34,438 nucleotides of DNA from an uncultured Clostridia bacterium (GTDB lineage: Bacteria > Bacillota > Clostridia > Christensenellales > Borkfalkiaceae): positions 1 to 34,438 of the forward strand of contig CANPZV010000012.1 in the NCBI GenBank assembly GCA_947589285.1, given 5' to 3'. The translations under genes and the position numbers were made by a program. This document shows positions 7,750 to 15,947 of this stretch, piece by piece (the stretch's first letter is position 1; every line of letters starts with the position of its first letter). The notes beneath the pieces are model-generated. The model saw only the letters and a program-made list of their open reading frames with translations, searched no databases and was not told the origin of the DNA.

Positions 7750-8520
7750 CTAAGAGGAACGGAAGGCGGTTGCCGTCATGCCCGTTTCCTGCTTGAAAAA
7801 GCGCGAAAAGTTGTGCGGCGAGGGAAAATTCAGGTAATAGGCGACCTCGGCGACCGTGTAGTCCGTCTCCATGAGGAGCCGCTTCGCCTCGGAGAGCCGC
7901 TCGTTCACGATATACCGCTTGAGCGTGACGCCCTCCGCTTCATGAAACACTGCGGAGAGGTACTTCTCATGATAGCCGAGTTCCCGCGCGACGTCCCTGA
8001 CCCTGATCTCCGAAAAGCGGTGAAAGGTGACGAATTCCTTGACCGAGCGGACGAGCTGTTCCCTCTGCGAGAGTTTTTTCTCGCCCTCCGTGTGCCCTTC
8101 GGCAAGTTCCAAAAGGAGCTGCGTCGCAAGGTAGCGGGAGCGGACGCTCCGCGGGTGTTCTGCCTCCGACCTCAGGAGCATATGCGCAAGGGAGAGAATG
8201 TTCTCCCTGTCCGTGTACTCTGCATGGGGAGGGAGGGAGACGGAGGAGGGCAGGGCGTCGCATCGGAAATGCATCCAATAGAACCTGCACGCGCACACTC
8301 TCGTCCCCCTCTGCACGCGCGTGGGAGACATGATGAGATATTCCCCGTCCTTCACATGGTATTCCCGATCGTCGTCGGCGATCCAGAGTTCCCCCTCGGT
8401 GACGATCATCATCTCGTATTCGAACAGCCGCCGCGTGAGGTGCTTCCAGCCCTTTTGGGGGGAGATGAACTCTCCGAACCAAAGCATCTCGACGGGACTT
8501 TCCAGCGCGAAGTGCAACAT
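7750..8520 (-). CDS. AraC-family transcriptional regulator
   Basis: This 256-residue protein has an N-terminal cupin-like sensing half (about 1-130, with GELWIADDDREYHVKDGEYL typical of a ligand-binding beta-barrel) and a C-terminal AraC/XylS double helix-turn-helix (about 153-256). The DNA-binding half shows the family pattern: IRVRDVARELGYHEKYLSAVF for the first HTH and TVAEVAYYLNFPSPHNFSRFF-K for the second, then G-M-T-x-x-x-F-R. The start at 8520 is chosen because AAAAGGTAAG precedes it and the divergent promoters lie immediately upstream; a longer frame would run through the GH127 promoter. It is divergent from the GH127 gene, so it probably controls that gene and itself in response to a sugar. 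The ligand is unknown, L-arabinose or an arabino-oligosaccharide being the obvious candidates. Confidence 0.93.
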   Translation of the reverse strand: MLHFALESPVEMLWFGEFISPQKGWKHLTRRLFEYEMMIVTEGELWIADDDREYHVKDGEYLIMSPTRVQRGTRVCACRFYWMHFRCDALPSSVSLPPHAEYTDRENILSLAHMLLRSEAEHPRSVRSRYLATQLLLELAEGHTEGEKKLSQREQLVRSVKEFVTFHRFSEIRVRDVARELGYHEKYLSAVFHEAEGVTLKRYIVNERLSEAKRLLMETDYTVAEVAYYLNFPSPHNFSRFFKQETGMTATAFRSS

Positions 8521-8555
8521 CTTACCTTTTGATACCTCCGTATTTCGGAATGAGA

Positions 8556-8605
8556 TTGCAAAGCCGAAGTTATCGTTTATAATAATGATAACATATTTTC
8601 GGCAA
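8556..8605. promoter_or_regulatory. Overlapping divergent promoters and dyad between araC-type gene and GH127
   Basis: Plus strand, for GH127: TTGCAA (8556-8561), 16-nt spacer, TATAAT (8578-8583). Minus strand, for the regulator: TTGCCG (8605-8600), 17-nt spacer, TTATAA (8582-8577). The two -10 boxes overlap. Centred on them is a dyad: GCCGAA (8563) + GTTATC (8569), 12 nt, GATAAC (8587), 5 nt, TTCGGC (8598). A factor bound here could control both genes at once. Confidence 0.6.
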
Positions 8606-8647
8606 AGTTTCAACTTTTGCGCCGAAAAAGGGGGAAATTTTTCAAAA

Positions 8648-11600
8648 ATGGAACGGAAAAAAACAAAAAGGTGGTTGAAGGGGATGCTGATTTCCTTACT
8701 TTGTGTACCGCTCGCTCTGACCGCGCTTGCGGGGTGCGGCGAAAGCGGAGACGGCCCCGACGGCGGGACGACGCCCGCCGCAGAGGGCGATGTGACTTTT
8801 ACCGCGATGTCCGAAACGGCCGCGCTCGACGCATACGCCAAGAACGCGCTCGAAAAGGAGATCGACTATCTCCTCAAACTCGACCAGTCCAAGCTCCTCT
8901 ATAACTTCTATGCCAACGCGGGGCTTGACGCGCCCAACGGCGCGACGCGCTACGGCGGGTGGGAGAATTCCCTCATCGCCGGCCACACGATGGGGCACTA
9001 CCTCTCCGCGCTCGCGCAGGCCTATGCTAACGGCGGGACCTCGGAGGAATCCAGGACCAAGCTCGACAAGCGCATCAAACAGCTCGTTCTCTCCTTAAAG
9101 ACCTGTCAGGACGCCGCCGACAACAGCACAAAGGGGGCGAAGCCCGGCTTCCTTTGGGGGGCGAACGCCATCAACCCCACAAACGTTGAATTCCAATTCG
9201 ACAACATTGAACAGGGCAAGGCGAACATCAACACGGAGGCGTGGGTCCCGTGGTACACGATGCACAAGATCTTGGCGGGGCTTATCGACGTCTACACGCT
9301 CGCGGGGAACGAGACCGCGCTCGGCGTCGCAAAGAAGCTCGGCGATTGGGTCTGTGAGCGCGTCATGAAGTGGGACGCGGCGACGAGAAAGACCGTCCTC
9401 TCCATCGAGTACGGCGGAATGAACGACGCCATGTACAACCTCTATGCCGTCACGGGGGAGGAGAAGTACGCCCTTGCGGCACACCAATTCGACGAGGATA
9501 TCCCGACGCAGGGCACCTTCTCGCAGACGTCGCTCGTTGACCGCATCCTCAGCGATGACGCGAACTATCTGCAGGGCCAGCACGCGAATACGACGATCCC
9601 GAAAGTCATCGGCCTTCTGAACGGCTATCTGCAGACCAAGGACAAGACGATCGCGGGGATCACTTCGGAGACAGGCGGCAGGCGTTCGGCAAAGGTGTAC
9701 TTGCAGGCGGCGGAAAAGTTCTGGACGCGCGTCGTCGAACACCACACCTACGTCACGGGCGGCAACTCCAACGACGAACACTTTCAGGCCGACGACAGCC
9801 AGTGGGCGATCAGGTCCAACGTCAACTGCGAGACCTGCAACGTGTACAACATGCTCAAACTGTCGCGCATGCTCTTCTCGGTCACGAAGGACAAGAAGTA
9901 CCTCGACTACTACGAAAACGCGTACATCAACGACATTCTCTCCTCGCAGAATCCCGAAACGGGCATGACCACCTACTTCCAGCCGATGGCCCCCGGGTAC
10001 TTCAAGGTCTACTCCTCGGAGTTCAACCACTTCTGGTGCTGTACGGGGAGCGGCATGGAGAGCATGTCCAAGCTCAATGACAGCATCTACTACGACGCGG
10101 AGGGGGCGACCTACGTCGCGATGTATCTCTCCTCCACCTATAAGACGGACAAAGTTTCCCTCACGATGACCGCCGACCTCGAAAAATCGGATACCGTCAC
10201 GATCGTAGCGAACGAGGGGACGACCGTCCTCAAGCTCCGCCGCCCCGATTGGACGACGAAATTTGCCGTCAAACGCAACGGGGAGGCCGTCTCCGTCGCC
10301 GCCGACGCCGACTTTGCCTCCGTGGAGGTGAAGAAAGGGGACTCCGTCACCGTCGAACTCGGCAAGGACGTCACCATTCACACCCTCCCGAATGCGGCGG
10401 GCGTCTATGCCTTCAAATACGGCCCGTTCGTCCTCTCCGAACAGCGCGGCACGGAGGACATGACGACCGTCTCCCACGGCGTGCAGGTCCTCAAACCCGC
10501 CGCCGCGAAGGGCGCGACGAGCTATCAGACGACCAAGGACGACCTCGCCGATTTCCGTAAGAATATCAACACATACATGACGAGGAATGAGGACGGGACC
10601 TTCACGCTCACGGGCGTTGACGGCGGCCCTCTCACCTATGTCATCCACTACAAGCAGTACACCAACCGCTACGCGGTCTACCTCACCTTCAGGGGGGAGG
10701 ACAACGGCACGGAGGCGGACGCTCCCGCGCTCGAGACCGAGGAGATCGAGGCCGTCATCCAGCCCGGGAGGGGACAGTACGAGGGCAACGGCTACCTCGA
10801 GGACAACGGCTCCGTCGGCAGCGACGGCGTCGGCCGCTATGCGACGGCGGGCGGCTCCTTCTCCTATTGGGTGGGCGTTGACAAGACCGCGCCCGAGTGC
10901 AACCATATCGTGACGCAGTTTGCCAAGGCGGACAACGGCAAGACGATCTCGATGAAGGTCAACGGCGTCTCCGTCTTTGAAAAGACGCTCAACTACGCGG
11001 GCGATACCGACCTGTACGACGTGTACATTCCCATTCCGTCCTCCGTTGTCAGCGCGGCCGCGGAGAACGCGCTCGGCGATCCCGCCGTGAGCATGGCGCG
11101 CGTCAAGGTCACCGTCTCGGCGGGGAAGGCGGGGGAGGCCTCTGCGGCCCTCCATACCTATTTCAAGACGGTGAAGATCGCAGACAAGGCCCACGACGGC
11201 TCCCTGGCCTATTTCGTCGATTGCGGCGACTACGATGTGAACACGCTGTCGTCGGGCGACAAGTACGGCCTCTGCAATTCGGTCACCGAACAGGTCTACG
11301 GCATGGATCCCCTGACGGGCAGAATGTGGGGGCTTGTGGACAGCCACGCGGCCGACATCGCGGGACCTTGCCCGAACGGGATCGGGACGAATTCCACCTG
11401 GGCATATGAATTTGCGGCGGGGGACGGTATCCCCAAGACCGATTCCAACCGCTACACCAAGAACCAGACGGAGAACAACGTCGCCCGCAACCTGCACTAT
11501 AAATTCGAACTTGCGGACGGGACCTACACCGTGAAGATGTATTTTGAGGACCCGTGGAACGTTTCGAACAGTCCCAACGTCAGTGCCAACGGCATGAGCA

Positions 11601-11731
11601 AAATACAGGGCGGCGCGGTGAAACAGGAACTTTCCTTTACCGTGACCGTCACGAACGGCGAACTGACCCTTGACATCACGTCAGGTTCCGCCTGCATCAA
11701 TCTCTGCTATATCAAGATCCTTTACGCATAA
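8648..11731 (+). CDS. GH127 beta-L-arabinofuranosidase lipoprotein (DUF1680)
   Basis: The 1027-residue protein starts with a lipoprotein signal (LTALAGC, Cys30), so it is a membrane-anchored exo-enzyme expected to release beta-linked L-arabinofuranose. The catalytic half (about 50-620) has the family landmarks: [19 protein letters not shown], the [11 protein letters not shown] segment, and the zinc-thiolate site of characterised GH127 enzymes, E395-T-C397 in CETC and the Cys-Cys pair C464-C465 in [10 protein letters not shown]. By family analogy one Cys of the pair is the nucleophile, and E377 (SNDEHF) sits where the acid/base Glu is expected. Residues about 620-1027 are extra beta-sandwich modules; the last (about 860-1027) looks malectin- or CBM-like, which makes the protein longer than simple 650-residue GH127 enzymes. 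Start 8648 was chosen for the signal peptide and the upstream AGGGGG; the frame further upstream overlaps the promoter. Confidence 0.93.
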   Translation: MERKKTKRWLKGMLISLLCVPLALTALAGCGESGDGPDGGTTPAAEGDVTFTAMSETAALDAYAKNALEKEIDYLLKLDQSKLLYNFYANAGLDAPNGATRYGGWENSLIAGHTMGHYLSALAQAYANGGTSEESRTKLDKRIKQLVLSLKTCQDAADNSTKGAKPGFLWGANAINPTNVEFQFDNIEQGKANINTEAWVPWYTMHKILAGLIDVYTLAGNETALGVAKKLGDWVCERVMKWDAATRKTVLSIEYGGMNDAMYNLYAVTGEEKYALAAHQFDEDIPTQGTFSQTSLVDRILSDDANYLQGQHANTTIPKVIGLLNGYLQTKDKTIAGITSETGGRRSAKVYLQAAEKFWTRVVEHHTYVTGGNSNDEHFQADDSQWAIRSNVNCETCNVYNMLKLSRMLFSVTKDKKYLDYYENAYINDILSSQNPETGMTTYFQPMAPGYFKVYSSEFNHFWCCTGSGMESMSKLNDSIYYDAEGATYVAMYLSSTYKTDKVSLTMTADLEKSDTVTIVANEGTTVLKLRRPDWTTKFAVKRNGEAVSVAADADFASVEVKKGDSVTVELGKDVTIHTLPNAAGVYAFKYGPFVLSEQRGTEDMTTVSHGVQVLKPAAAKGATSYQTTKDDLADFRKNINTYMTRNEDGTFTLTGVDGGPLTYVIHYKQYTNRYAVYLTFRGEDNGTEADAPALETEEIEAVIQPGRGQYEGNGYLEDNGSVGSDGVGRYATAGGSFSYWVGVDKTAPECNHIVTQFAKADNGKTISMKVNGVSVFEKTLNYAGDTDLYDVYIPIPSSVVSAAAENALGDPAVSMARVKVTVSAGKAGEASAALHTYFKTVKIADKAHDGSLAYFVDCGDYDVNTLSSGDKYGLCNSVTEQVYGMDPLTGRMWGLVDSHAADIAGPCPNGIGTNSTWAYEFAAGDGIPKTDSNRYTKNQTENNVARNLHYKFELADGTYTVKMYFEDPWNVSNSPNVSANGMSKIQGGAVKQELSFTVTVTNGELTLDITSGSACINLCYIKILYA

Positions 11732-11753
11732 GCGTCGGATAAGGGGGAAAAGA

Positions 11754-11798
11754 GGCGGCGCACCCAAAACGGGTGCGCCGCCGAATTTTTTTGTTTTT
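11754..11798 (+). terminator. Terminator of GH127 gene
   Basis: GGCGGCGCACCC and GGGTGCGCCGCC form a perfect 12-bp stem with a 5-nt loop, followed by AATTTTTTTGTTTTT. Confidence 0.93.
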
Positions 11799-11823
11799 AC
11801 TATCGAATTCCCCCCATATCCCG

Positions 11824-11852
11824 TTGACAAAAAGGGCGCGACCATGTATAAT
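11824..11852 (+). promoter_or_regulatory. Consensus sigma-A promoter of rny
   Basis: TTGACA, 17-nt spacer, TATAAT: a perfect match to the housekeeping consensus. It leaves an untranslated leader of about 75 nt before the ATG at 11934. Confidence 0.93.
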
Positions 11853-11933
11853 GAATGTGACAATGCCTATATCTGCGCTTTTTCAGGCAGTGCAAGGATA
11901 TACGTCAAAAATTCATCAGAGGAGGCAGTCATC

Positions 11934-13553
11934 ATGGCAAACTATGGCAGCCTGCTCCTTGCGGATATGAGCGTCGGCCTCGGGGTCGGCCTCATCGTCG
12001 TCGCCCTTGTCATCGGTGCGGCAGCCGCCGCGCTCGCGACGTGGTTCATTCTCAAAAAGCTTTCCAAGAAGAGGTCGGAGCAGAAGCTCGACGAGACCGA
12101 ACAGAAGATCGCGGAGATGTTGCAACAGACGGAAACCGAGATCAAACAGCGCAAGAAGGAAGCGATTTTAGAGGCAAAGGAACAGGATCTGAAGCGAAGA
12201 AACGACTTTGAACAGGAGATGAAGGAAAAACGTGCGGAGATCAAACGCACGGAGGACCGTCTCAGCCGCCTTGAGGACCAGCTCGAAAAGAGGGAATCGG
12301 ACATTTCCCGCAAGGAGCAGTCCCTTGAGGCACAGAAGAACAATTGGGCAAAGAAGAACGAAGAGGTACAGAAGGTACAGGAACAGCTCTCCCGCCAGCA
12401 TGAGCTCATGCTCGGCGCGCTTGAGAAGGTCGCCCAGCTCACCACGGAGGAGGCGAAGAAGCAGCTCACCGAGGAGATCCTCGACGAGACCCGCCGCGAC
12501 CTCGCCGTGCAGGTGCGTAACCTCGAACAGCAGGCGAAGGACGAGGCGGACATGAACGCCAAGAACATCATCACCCTCGCCATCCAACGCTGTGCCGCCG
12601 ACAATGCGTCGGAATCCACCGTATCCGTCGTTCCCCTTCCCAATGACGACATGAAGGCCCGCATCATCGGGCGCGAGGGCAGGAACATCCGCGCCATCGA
12701 AAATGCGACGGGCATCGAACTCATCATCGACGACACGCCCGAGGTCGTCATTCTCTCGGGCTTCGACCCCGTGCGGCGCGAAGTCGCCCGCATCACGCTC
12801 GAACGCCTCATTCAGGACGGCCGTATCCACCCCGCCCGCATCGAGGAGACGGTGGAGAAGGTCCAGAAGGAACTCGACCAGCAGATCAAGGCGGCGGGAG
12901 AAAACGCCATGTTCGAAGTGGGCATCTTCGGCCTTCACCCCGAGATCATCAAGCTCCTCGGCCGCCTCAAATTCAGGACAAGCTACGGGCAGAACGTTTA
13001 CAGGCACTCCATCGAGGTCGCCCAGCTCGCGGGCCTCATGGCGCAGGAGCTGGGGCTTGACGTCAACTTCGCCAAGCGCGCGGGCCTTTTGCACGACATC
13101 GGCAAGGCCGTGGACCATGAGCAGGAGGGCACCCATATCCAGCTCGGTGCGGACATCGCCAAGAAGTACAAAGAGAACGCGATGATCGTCAACGCGATCA
13201 TGGCCCACCACGGCGACGTGGAACCCAAGACCATGGAGGCCGTCCTCATCCAGGCGGCGGACGCCATCTCGGGCGCACGCCCCGGGGCGAGAAGGGAGAC
13301 GGGCGCGGGCTACGTCAAGCGTCTTGAAAAGCTCGAGGAGATCGGCGCGAGCTTCAAGGGCGTGGACAAGTGCTATGCGATCCAGGCGGGCAGGGAAGTC
13401 CGCGTCATCGTCAAGCCCGACCAGGTGGACGACGCACAGGCACTCTTCCTCGCAAAGGACATCGCCAAGAAGATCGAGAGCGAGCTGGAATATCCCGGGC
13501 AGATCAAGGTCAACGTCATCCGCGAATTCAGGAGCGTGGAGTACGCGAAATAA
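11934..13553 (+). CDS. rny: Ribonuclease Y
   Basis: RNase Y is a membrane-anchored endoribonuclease that starts bulk mRNA turnover in Bacillota. The 539-residue protein has the full family layout: an N-terminal membrane helix (about 15-40), a long charged coiled coil (about 45-215), a KH RNA-binding domain (about 225-300, with [14 protein letters not shown]), and an HD domain with the metal-binding H387-D388 pair in [12 protein letters not shown] followed by MAHHGD and [14 protein letters not shown]. Length is typical (about 520 residues). The start is fixed by AGAGGAGG just upstream and by the promoter at 11824-11852; the open frame further 5' crosses that promoter and is not coding. It is flanked by strong terminators and so is a single-gene unit, unrelated to the sugar genes around it. 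Confidence 0.98.
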   Translation: MANYGSLLLADMSVGLGVGLIVVALVIGAAAAALATWFILKKLSKKRSEQKLDETEQKIAEMLQQTETEIKQRKKEAILEAKEQDLKRRNDFEQEMKEKRAEIKRTEDRLSRLEDQLEKRESDISRKEQSLEAQKNNWAKKNEEVQKVQEQLSRQHELMLGALEKVAQLTTEEAKKQLTEEILDETRRDLAVQVRNLEQQAKDEADMNAKNIITLAIQRCAADNASESTVSVVPLPNDDMKARIIGREGRNIRAIENATGIELIIDDTPEVVILSGFDPVRREVARITLERLIQDGRIHPARIEETVEKVQKELDQQIKAAGENAMFEVGIFGLHPEIIKLLGRLKFRTSYGQNVYRHSIEVAQLAGLMAQELGLDVNFAKRAGLLHDIGKAVDHEQEGTHIQLGADIAKKYKENAMIVNAIMAHHGDVEPKTMEAVLIQAADAISGARPGARRETGAGYVKRLEKLEEIGASFKGVDKCYAIQAGREVRVIVKPDQVDDAQALFLAKDIAKKIESELEYPGQIKVNVIREFRSVEYAK

Positions 13554-13572
13554 CTTCAAAACAGCAAATCAG

Positions 13573-13614
13573 AACCGCCGCGGCGCATCTGCCGCGGCGG
13601 TTTTCGGCTTTTCT
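13573..13614 (+). terminator. Terminator of rny
   Basis: CCGCCGCGGC and GCCGCGGCGG form a 10-bp stem with a 6-nt loop, followed by TTTTCGGCTTTTCT. Confidence 0.9.
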
Positions 13615-13675
13615 GATTGCGAAAATGGGCTATGGCGGTGGGGGGATAACAGAAAAATGTTAGCCCGTAACCGCA

Positions 13676-13813
13676 TTAAAGATCAATTTTGACCTTTCCG
13701 TCTTTTATGGATCATCCGATCGTGCCATCGATCGTTATCGTCTGTTCCGTATCATCAAAGGCAAAGTCCGATCTGTTGCATGAAGCATAGAACTCTTTCC
13801 ATGCCGTAGCCAT
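13676..13813 (-). pseudogene. Decayed small gene with in-frame TGA
   Basis: Minus strand: an ATG at 13813 opens a 33-codon frame (MATAWKEFYASCNRSDFAFD, then a short acidic and Thr/Ile-rich stretch) that ends in TGA at 13712-13714. The same frame then continues SIKDGKVKIDL to a TAA at 13676. The residue pattern on both sides of the TGA looks like ordinary protein (alternating charged and hydrophobic strands), which suggests one gene interrupted by a nonsense mutation. No ribosome site precedes the ATG and a TAA lies directly before it. No family is recognised. Confidence 0.45.
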
Positions 13814-13840
13814 TTAGGGAAAAGTACACAAACAGAGAAT

Positions 13841-13972
13841 TTGGCGATCTTCTACGATTCGTTCGACAAAGAAGCGCGGGCGACATTCAGCGATGCGGGA
13901 TCCAGATACTATATCCGCTATCATTTTAACGATGTGAATATCTTGTTGGATTTCATTAAAACACTCTCTTGA
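13841..13972 (+). pseudogene. C-terminal remnant of an unidentified gene
   Basis: A short open frame reads LAIFYDSFDKEARATF, SDAGSRYYIRYHFNDV, then NILLDFIKTLS and stop. The pattern (helix, aromatic-rich strand, amphipathic C-terminal helix) is that of a protein C-terminus. The frame is blocked by a TGA at 13783-13785, there is no ATG or ribosome site, and the neighbouring minus-strand remnant abuts it. It may be the tail of a larger gene lost by deletion. No family is assigned. Confidence 0.4.
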
Positions 13973-14129
13973 GGAGGGAAAGAGGAGCCGATAAAGCGAT
14001 AATGCCCCAATGGGATGTCGCCTTTTCGGCATATGAAAACCACGCGCAAGTCGCGTGGCTCAAAAAAGAGATGACATTCTTGGCTGCCCCTGAAAGGAGC
14101 AGTCCCCGAACAAAGTACAGCCCGAAAAT
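13973..14129. repeat. Intergenic remnant of repeat mosaic
   Basis: No gene is seen. A CCACGCG/CGCGTGG hairpin (about 14040-14058) is followed by CTCAAAAAAG. Then comes a degraded copy of the CTGCCCCTG...CAGTCCCCGAACAAAGT block known from 28814-28850, and the 16-mer GCCCGAAAATGAAATA at 14120-14135, identical to 34-49. Confidence 0.6.
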
Positions 14130-14163
14130 GAAATATCCCCGCGTTCTACGCGGGGATATTTCT
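14130..14163 (-). terminator. Terminator of the YiiX-like gene
   Basis: GAAATATCCCCGCG and CGCGGGGATATTTC are perfect 14-bp arms with a 5-nt loop. On the minus strand they are followed by ATTTTCGGG. The stem lies just after the stop codon at 14173. Confidence 0.8.
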
Positions 14164-14172
14164 TGTAAGGGA

Positions 14173-15039
14173 TCATTTCCAGCGTTCGTCGAGGTCGAAG
14201 CCGTACACCTGCAACACCTCGAGGAGAGGGGAGCGGGAGATGTCCCGCGGGACGACGAGCGGCCCGCCCGTGGAGTCGATATCGTACCCCGCATTCATGA
14301 AGGATTGCCAAACGAGGTGGGCGCAGTGGGTGGCCGTCGGCTTGCGTCCGTCCTTGCACTGGTCCTTGGGGGTAAAGAAGCCGACAAACACGTTGTAAGG
14401 GATCCCCGTGAGGCTTTGGGCGGCCGCATCGGCGATCGCCGCCCGCGTCTCCGCGTCGGCGTCCTTGAGGCGGAGGACCATGAAGTTGGCAGACCGCCTG
14501 AACCAGCCCGCCGCATTGCCCGTGATGTCGCTGTCCGCCCCGATCACCGTCGATTGGAGGAGGGTGCCTGCGCTGTTGAGGACGAGCGCGGCATGCCCGA
14601 GCCGCCAGCCGAAGAGGTGGGTCGTGGAGGTGATGAGGATATCGCCCGCCTCGAGCGGGACGATGGGGGCGATGAATCCCCCGCCCGAGGGGTCTGACAG
14701 GGTGTCGTGCGGCGTGATCTCGTCGGGGTCGTCGTGGAATATCTTCCCGTCGTAAAAGAGCGCGTATTGGAATTCGGGGAGCTTTTCCCGCGGGACAGTG
14801 TCGGCTCCCGCGCGGGTAAGCCCCGTCTGGCGGTAGATCGTCTCATAGTCCTCGTCCGTCCAGACTTCCTTTTCGATGAGGGGAGCAAGGTCGCTCATGG
14901 CATAGGAGGGAACGACGCGGGCGTCGGCTTCGCAGACGCCGTTCGCGACCGCAAAAAAGACCCCTGCCGCCGTCACGGCAAAGCAGATACATGTCAGGAT
15001 AGACAGAATGATGAGAAAAACTTTGCGACCTTTCCGCAT
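14173..15039 (-). CDS. Membrane-anchored YiiX-like permuted papain-fold hydrolase
   Basis: The 288-residue protein has one N-terminal membrane segment (about 7-32), so the rest is probably outside the membrane. The remainder resembles the permuted NlpC/P60 branch (YiiX/YebB/DUF830 type), in which the His precedes the Cys. LEAGDILITSTTHLFGWRLGHAALVL gives the candidate catalytic His149, and THCAHLVWQSFMNAGYDID gives the candidate nucleophile Cys239, followed by a V-V-P-R-D-I-S-x-S-P tail as in YiiX proteins. Family members are thought to act as amidases or peptidases on cell-wall or lipid-linked substrates, but the substrate here is unknown. GGAAAGAG precedes the ATG and a strong promoter lies at 15063-15091. 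It is transcribed divergently from the Cys-rich gene. Confidence 0.8.
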   Translation of the reverse strand: MRKGRKVFLIILSILTCICFAVTAAGVFFAVANGVCEADARVVPSYAMSDLAPLIEKEVWTDEDYETIYRQTGLTRAGADTVPREKLPEFQYALFYDGKIFHDDPDEITPHDTLSDPSGGGFIAPIVPLEAGDILITSTTHLFGWRLGHAALVLNSAGTLLQSTVIGADSDITGNAAGWFRRSANFMVLRLKDADAETRAAIADAAAQSLTGIPYNVFVGFFTPKDQCKDGRKPTATHCAHLVWQSFMNAGYDIDSTGGPLVVPRDISRSPLLEVLQVYGFDLDERWK

Positions 15040-15062
15040 GGCTCTTTCCTTTTTCCGAATAC

Positions 15063-15091
15063 AGTATATCCCGATTTTGGGAAAGTGTCAA
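15063..15091 (-). promoter_or_regulatory. Sigma-A promoter of the YiiX-like gene
   Basis: Minus strand: TTGACA, 17-nt spacer, TATACT. The spacer contains a TCCC-N6-GGGA dyad that could be an operator. Confidence 0.85.
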
Positions 15092-15176
15092 GTTCTGCGG
15101 GGCACGAAAAGGCGGTCTGCCTCATAAAATGGTATTGACGGGGTACACCCGATCTCACCTTACAGAGGATAATTTT

Positions 15177-15485
15177 ATGTGCAACACCTGTAATAACAGT
15201 CTTGCAAGCATCCTGAACAACTTGTTCGGAACTCCCTGCGGCTGTCAGAACGGCTGTCAGAACGGTTGTCAAAACGGCTGGAACACCTTTTCCAACGGTT
15301 TTATCAGCGGTGTGAACGCCGTAAATGCGGCAAACGGGAACGGAAACGGCGGGTGCGGCTGCCACACGCCCTGCGGGTGCCAAACGCCCTGCGGCTTTGA
15401 TAACTACTACGCACAGCAGTACGCCCTCGGTCCCTATGCGCAGAACAACGGCTGCGGGTGCGGCTGTAACGGGAACAACTTCTGA
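15177..15485 (+). CDS. Small Cys-rich repeat protein
   Basis: This 102-residue protein has 14 cysteines in three clusters: an N-terminal MCNTC, a GCQN tandem (encoded by a 12-bp DNA repeat, about 3.5 copies), a CGCHTPCGCQTPCG block (18-bp DNA repeat), and a C-terminal GCGCGC. The linkers are Asn/Gly-rich. There is no signal peptide or membrane helix. The ATG at 15177 has AGAGGA 7 nt upstream. A TTGACG box at 15135 may be the -35 of its promoter, but the -10 is poor. A strong terminator follows, so it is a single-gene unit. Candidate roles are metal binding or a disulfide-cross-linked surface or spore-coat component. No radical-SAM or protease partner is nearby, so a modified-peptide precursor is less likely. 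Confidence 0.75.
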   Translation: MCNTCNNSLASILNNLFGTPCGCQNGCQNGCQNGWNTFSNGFISGVNAVNAANGNGNGGCGCHTPCGCQTPCGFDNYYAQQYALGPYAQNNGCGCGCNGNNF

Positions 15486-15501
15486 CACAAAAGAGAAACT
15501 C

Positions 15502-15532
15502 GGCACCGTCTGCGGACGGTGCCCTGTTTTTC
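15502..15532 (+). terminator. Terminator of the Cys-rich gene
   Basis: GGCACCGTC and GACGGTGCC form a 9-bp stem with a TGCG loop, followed by CTGTTTTTC. Confidence 0.9.
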
Positions 15533-15893
15533 AATTAAAAATTGAAAATTGAAAATTAAAAATTAGGATGATTAAGGGGGGACAAGGCTTATCCCCCCCA
15601 CCACCGCCTTCGGCGGAGCCTCATTATATAAGCCTTCCCCCCCGTCGGGGGGAAGGTGGCACGGCGGAGCCGTGACGGATGAGGGGCATTCTGATTGGAA
15701 GCACCCCTCATCAGTCGCCTTTGGCGACAGCTTCCCCCCATAGGGGGAAGCCTACGGACAACGAGGGGATTCTTCGGTCGCTTTGCTCCCTCAGAATGAG
15801 CGGGGAGGCAGAAGCCTACTCGCCGCCCAGAAGGAGGGATGAACTTTTCCCTGCGGTCTGCGATCCTCTTTTTTCGGAATGTTGAAATTTTGC
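15533..15893. repeat. Intergenic repeat mosaic cluster 3
   Basis: It starts with AT-rich tandem ATTGAAA/ATTAAAA units, then holds the CCACCACCGCCTTCGGCGGAGCC hairpin block (as near 4495), a CTTCCCCCC-GTCGG-GGGGAAG stem, a CAGTCGCCTTTGGCGACAGC hairpin and a TTCCCCCCATAGGGGGAA stem. No gene is supported before the promoter at 15894. Confidence 0.7.
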
Positions 15894-15922
15894 TTGCCAA
15901 AGCGTTCCGCGGATGCTATAAT
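15894..15922 (+). promoter_or_regulatory. Promoter of the YitT-family gene, extended -10
   Basis: TTGCCA, 17-nt spacer, TATAAT, with TGC directly before the -10 (extended -10 TGN). Confidence 0.85.
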
Positions 15923-15947
15923 AAGCGCGGAAATAAGCGAGGTACAT

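Noticed and set aside
8321..8647. Upstream extension of the GH127 frame
   Set aside because: It runs through the AraC-type gene and the promoter; the signal peptide and ribosome site place the start at 8648.
9095..11497. Long open frame on the minus strand opposite the GH127 gene
   Set aside because: It is an antisense shadow of a GC-rich gene; its translation is rich in Arg, Gly, Val, Asp and His with no domain, and the plus strand has clear GH127 motifs.
11670..11933. Upstream extension of the rny frame
   Set aside because: It crosses the GH127 terminator and a consensus promoter; the ATG at 11934 has AGAGGAGG.
13712..13714. UGA recoded as selenocysteine or another amino acid
   Set aside because: No SECIS-like stem is obvious, the frame has no ribosome site, and TGA serves as the normal stop of other genes in the window. 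Simple decay is enough.
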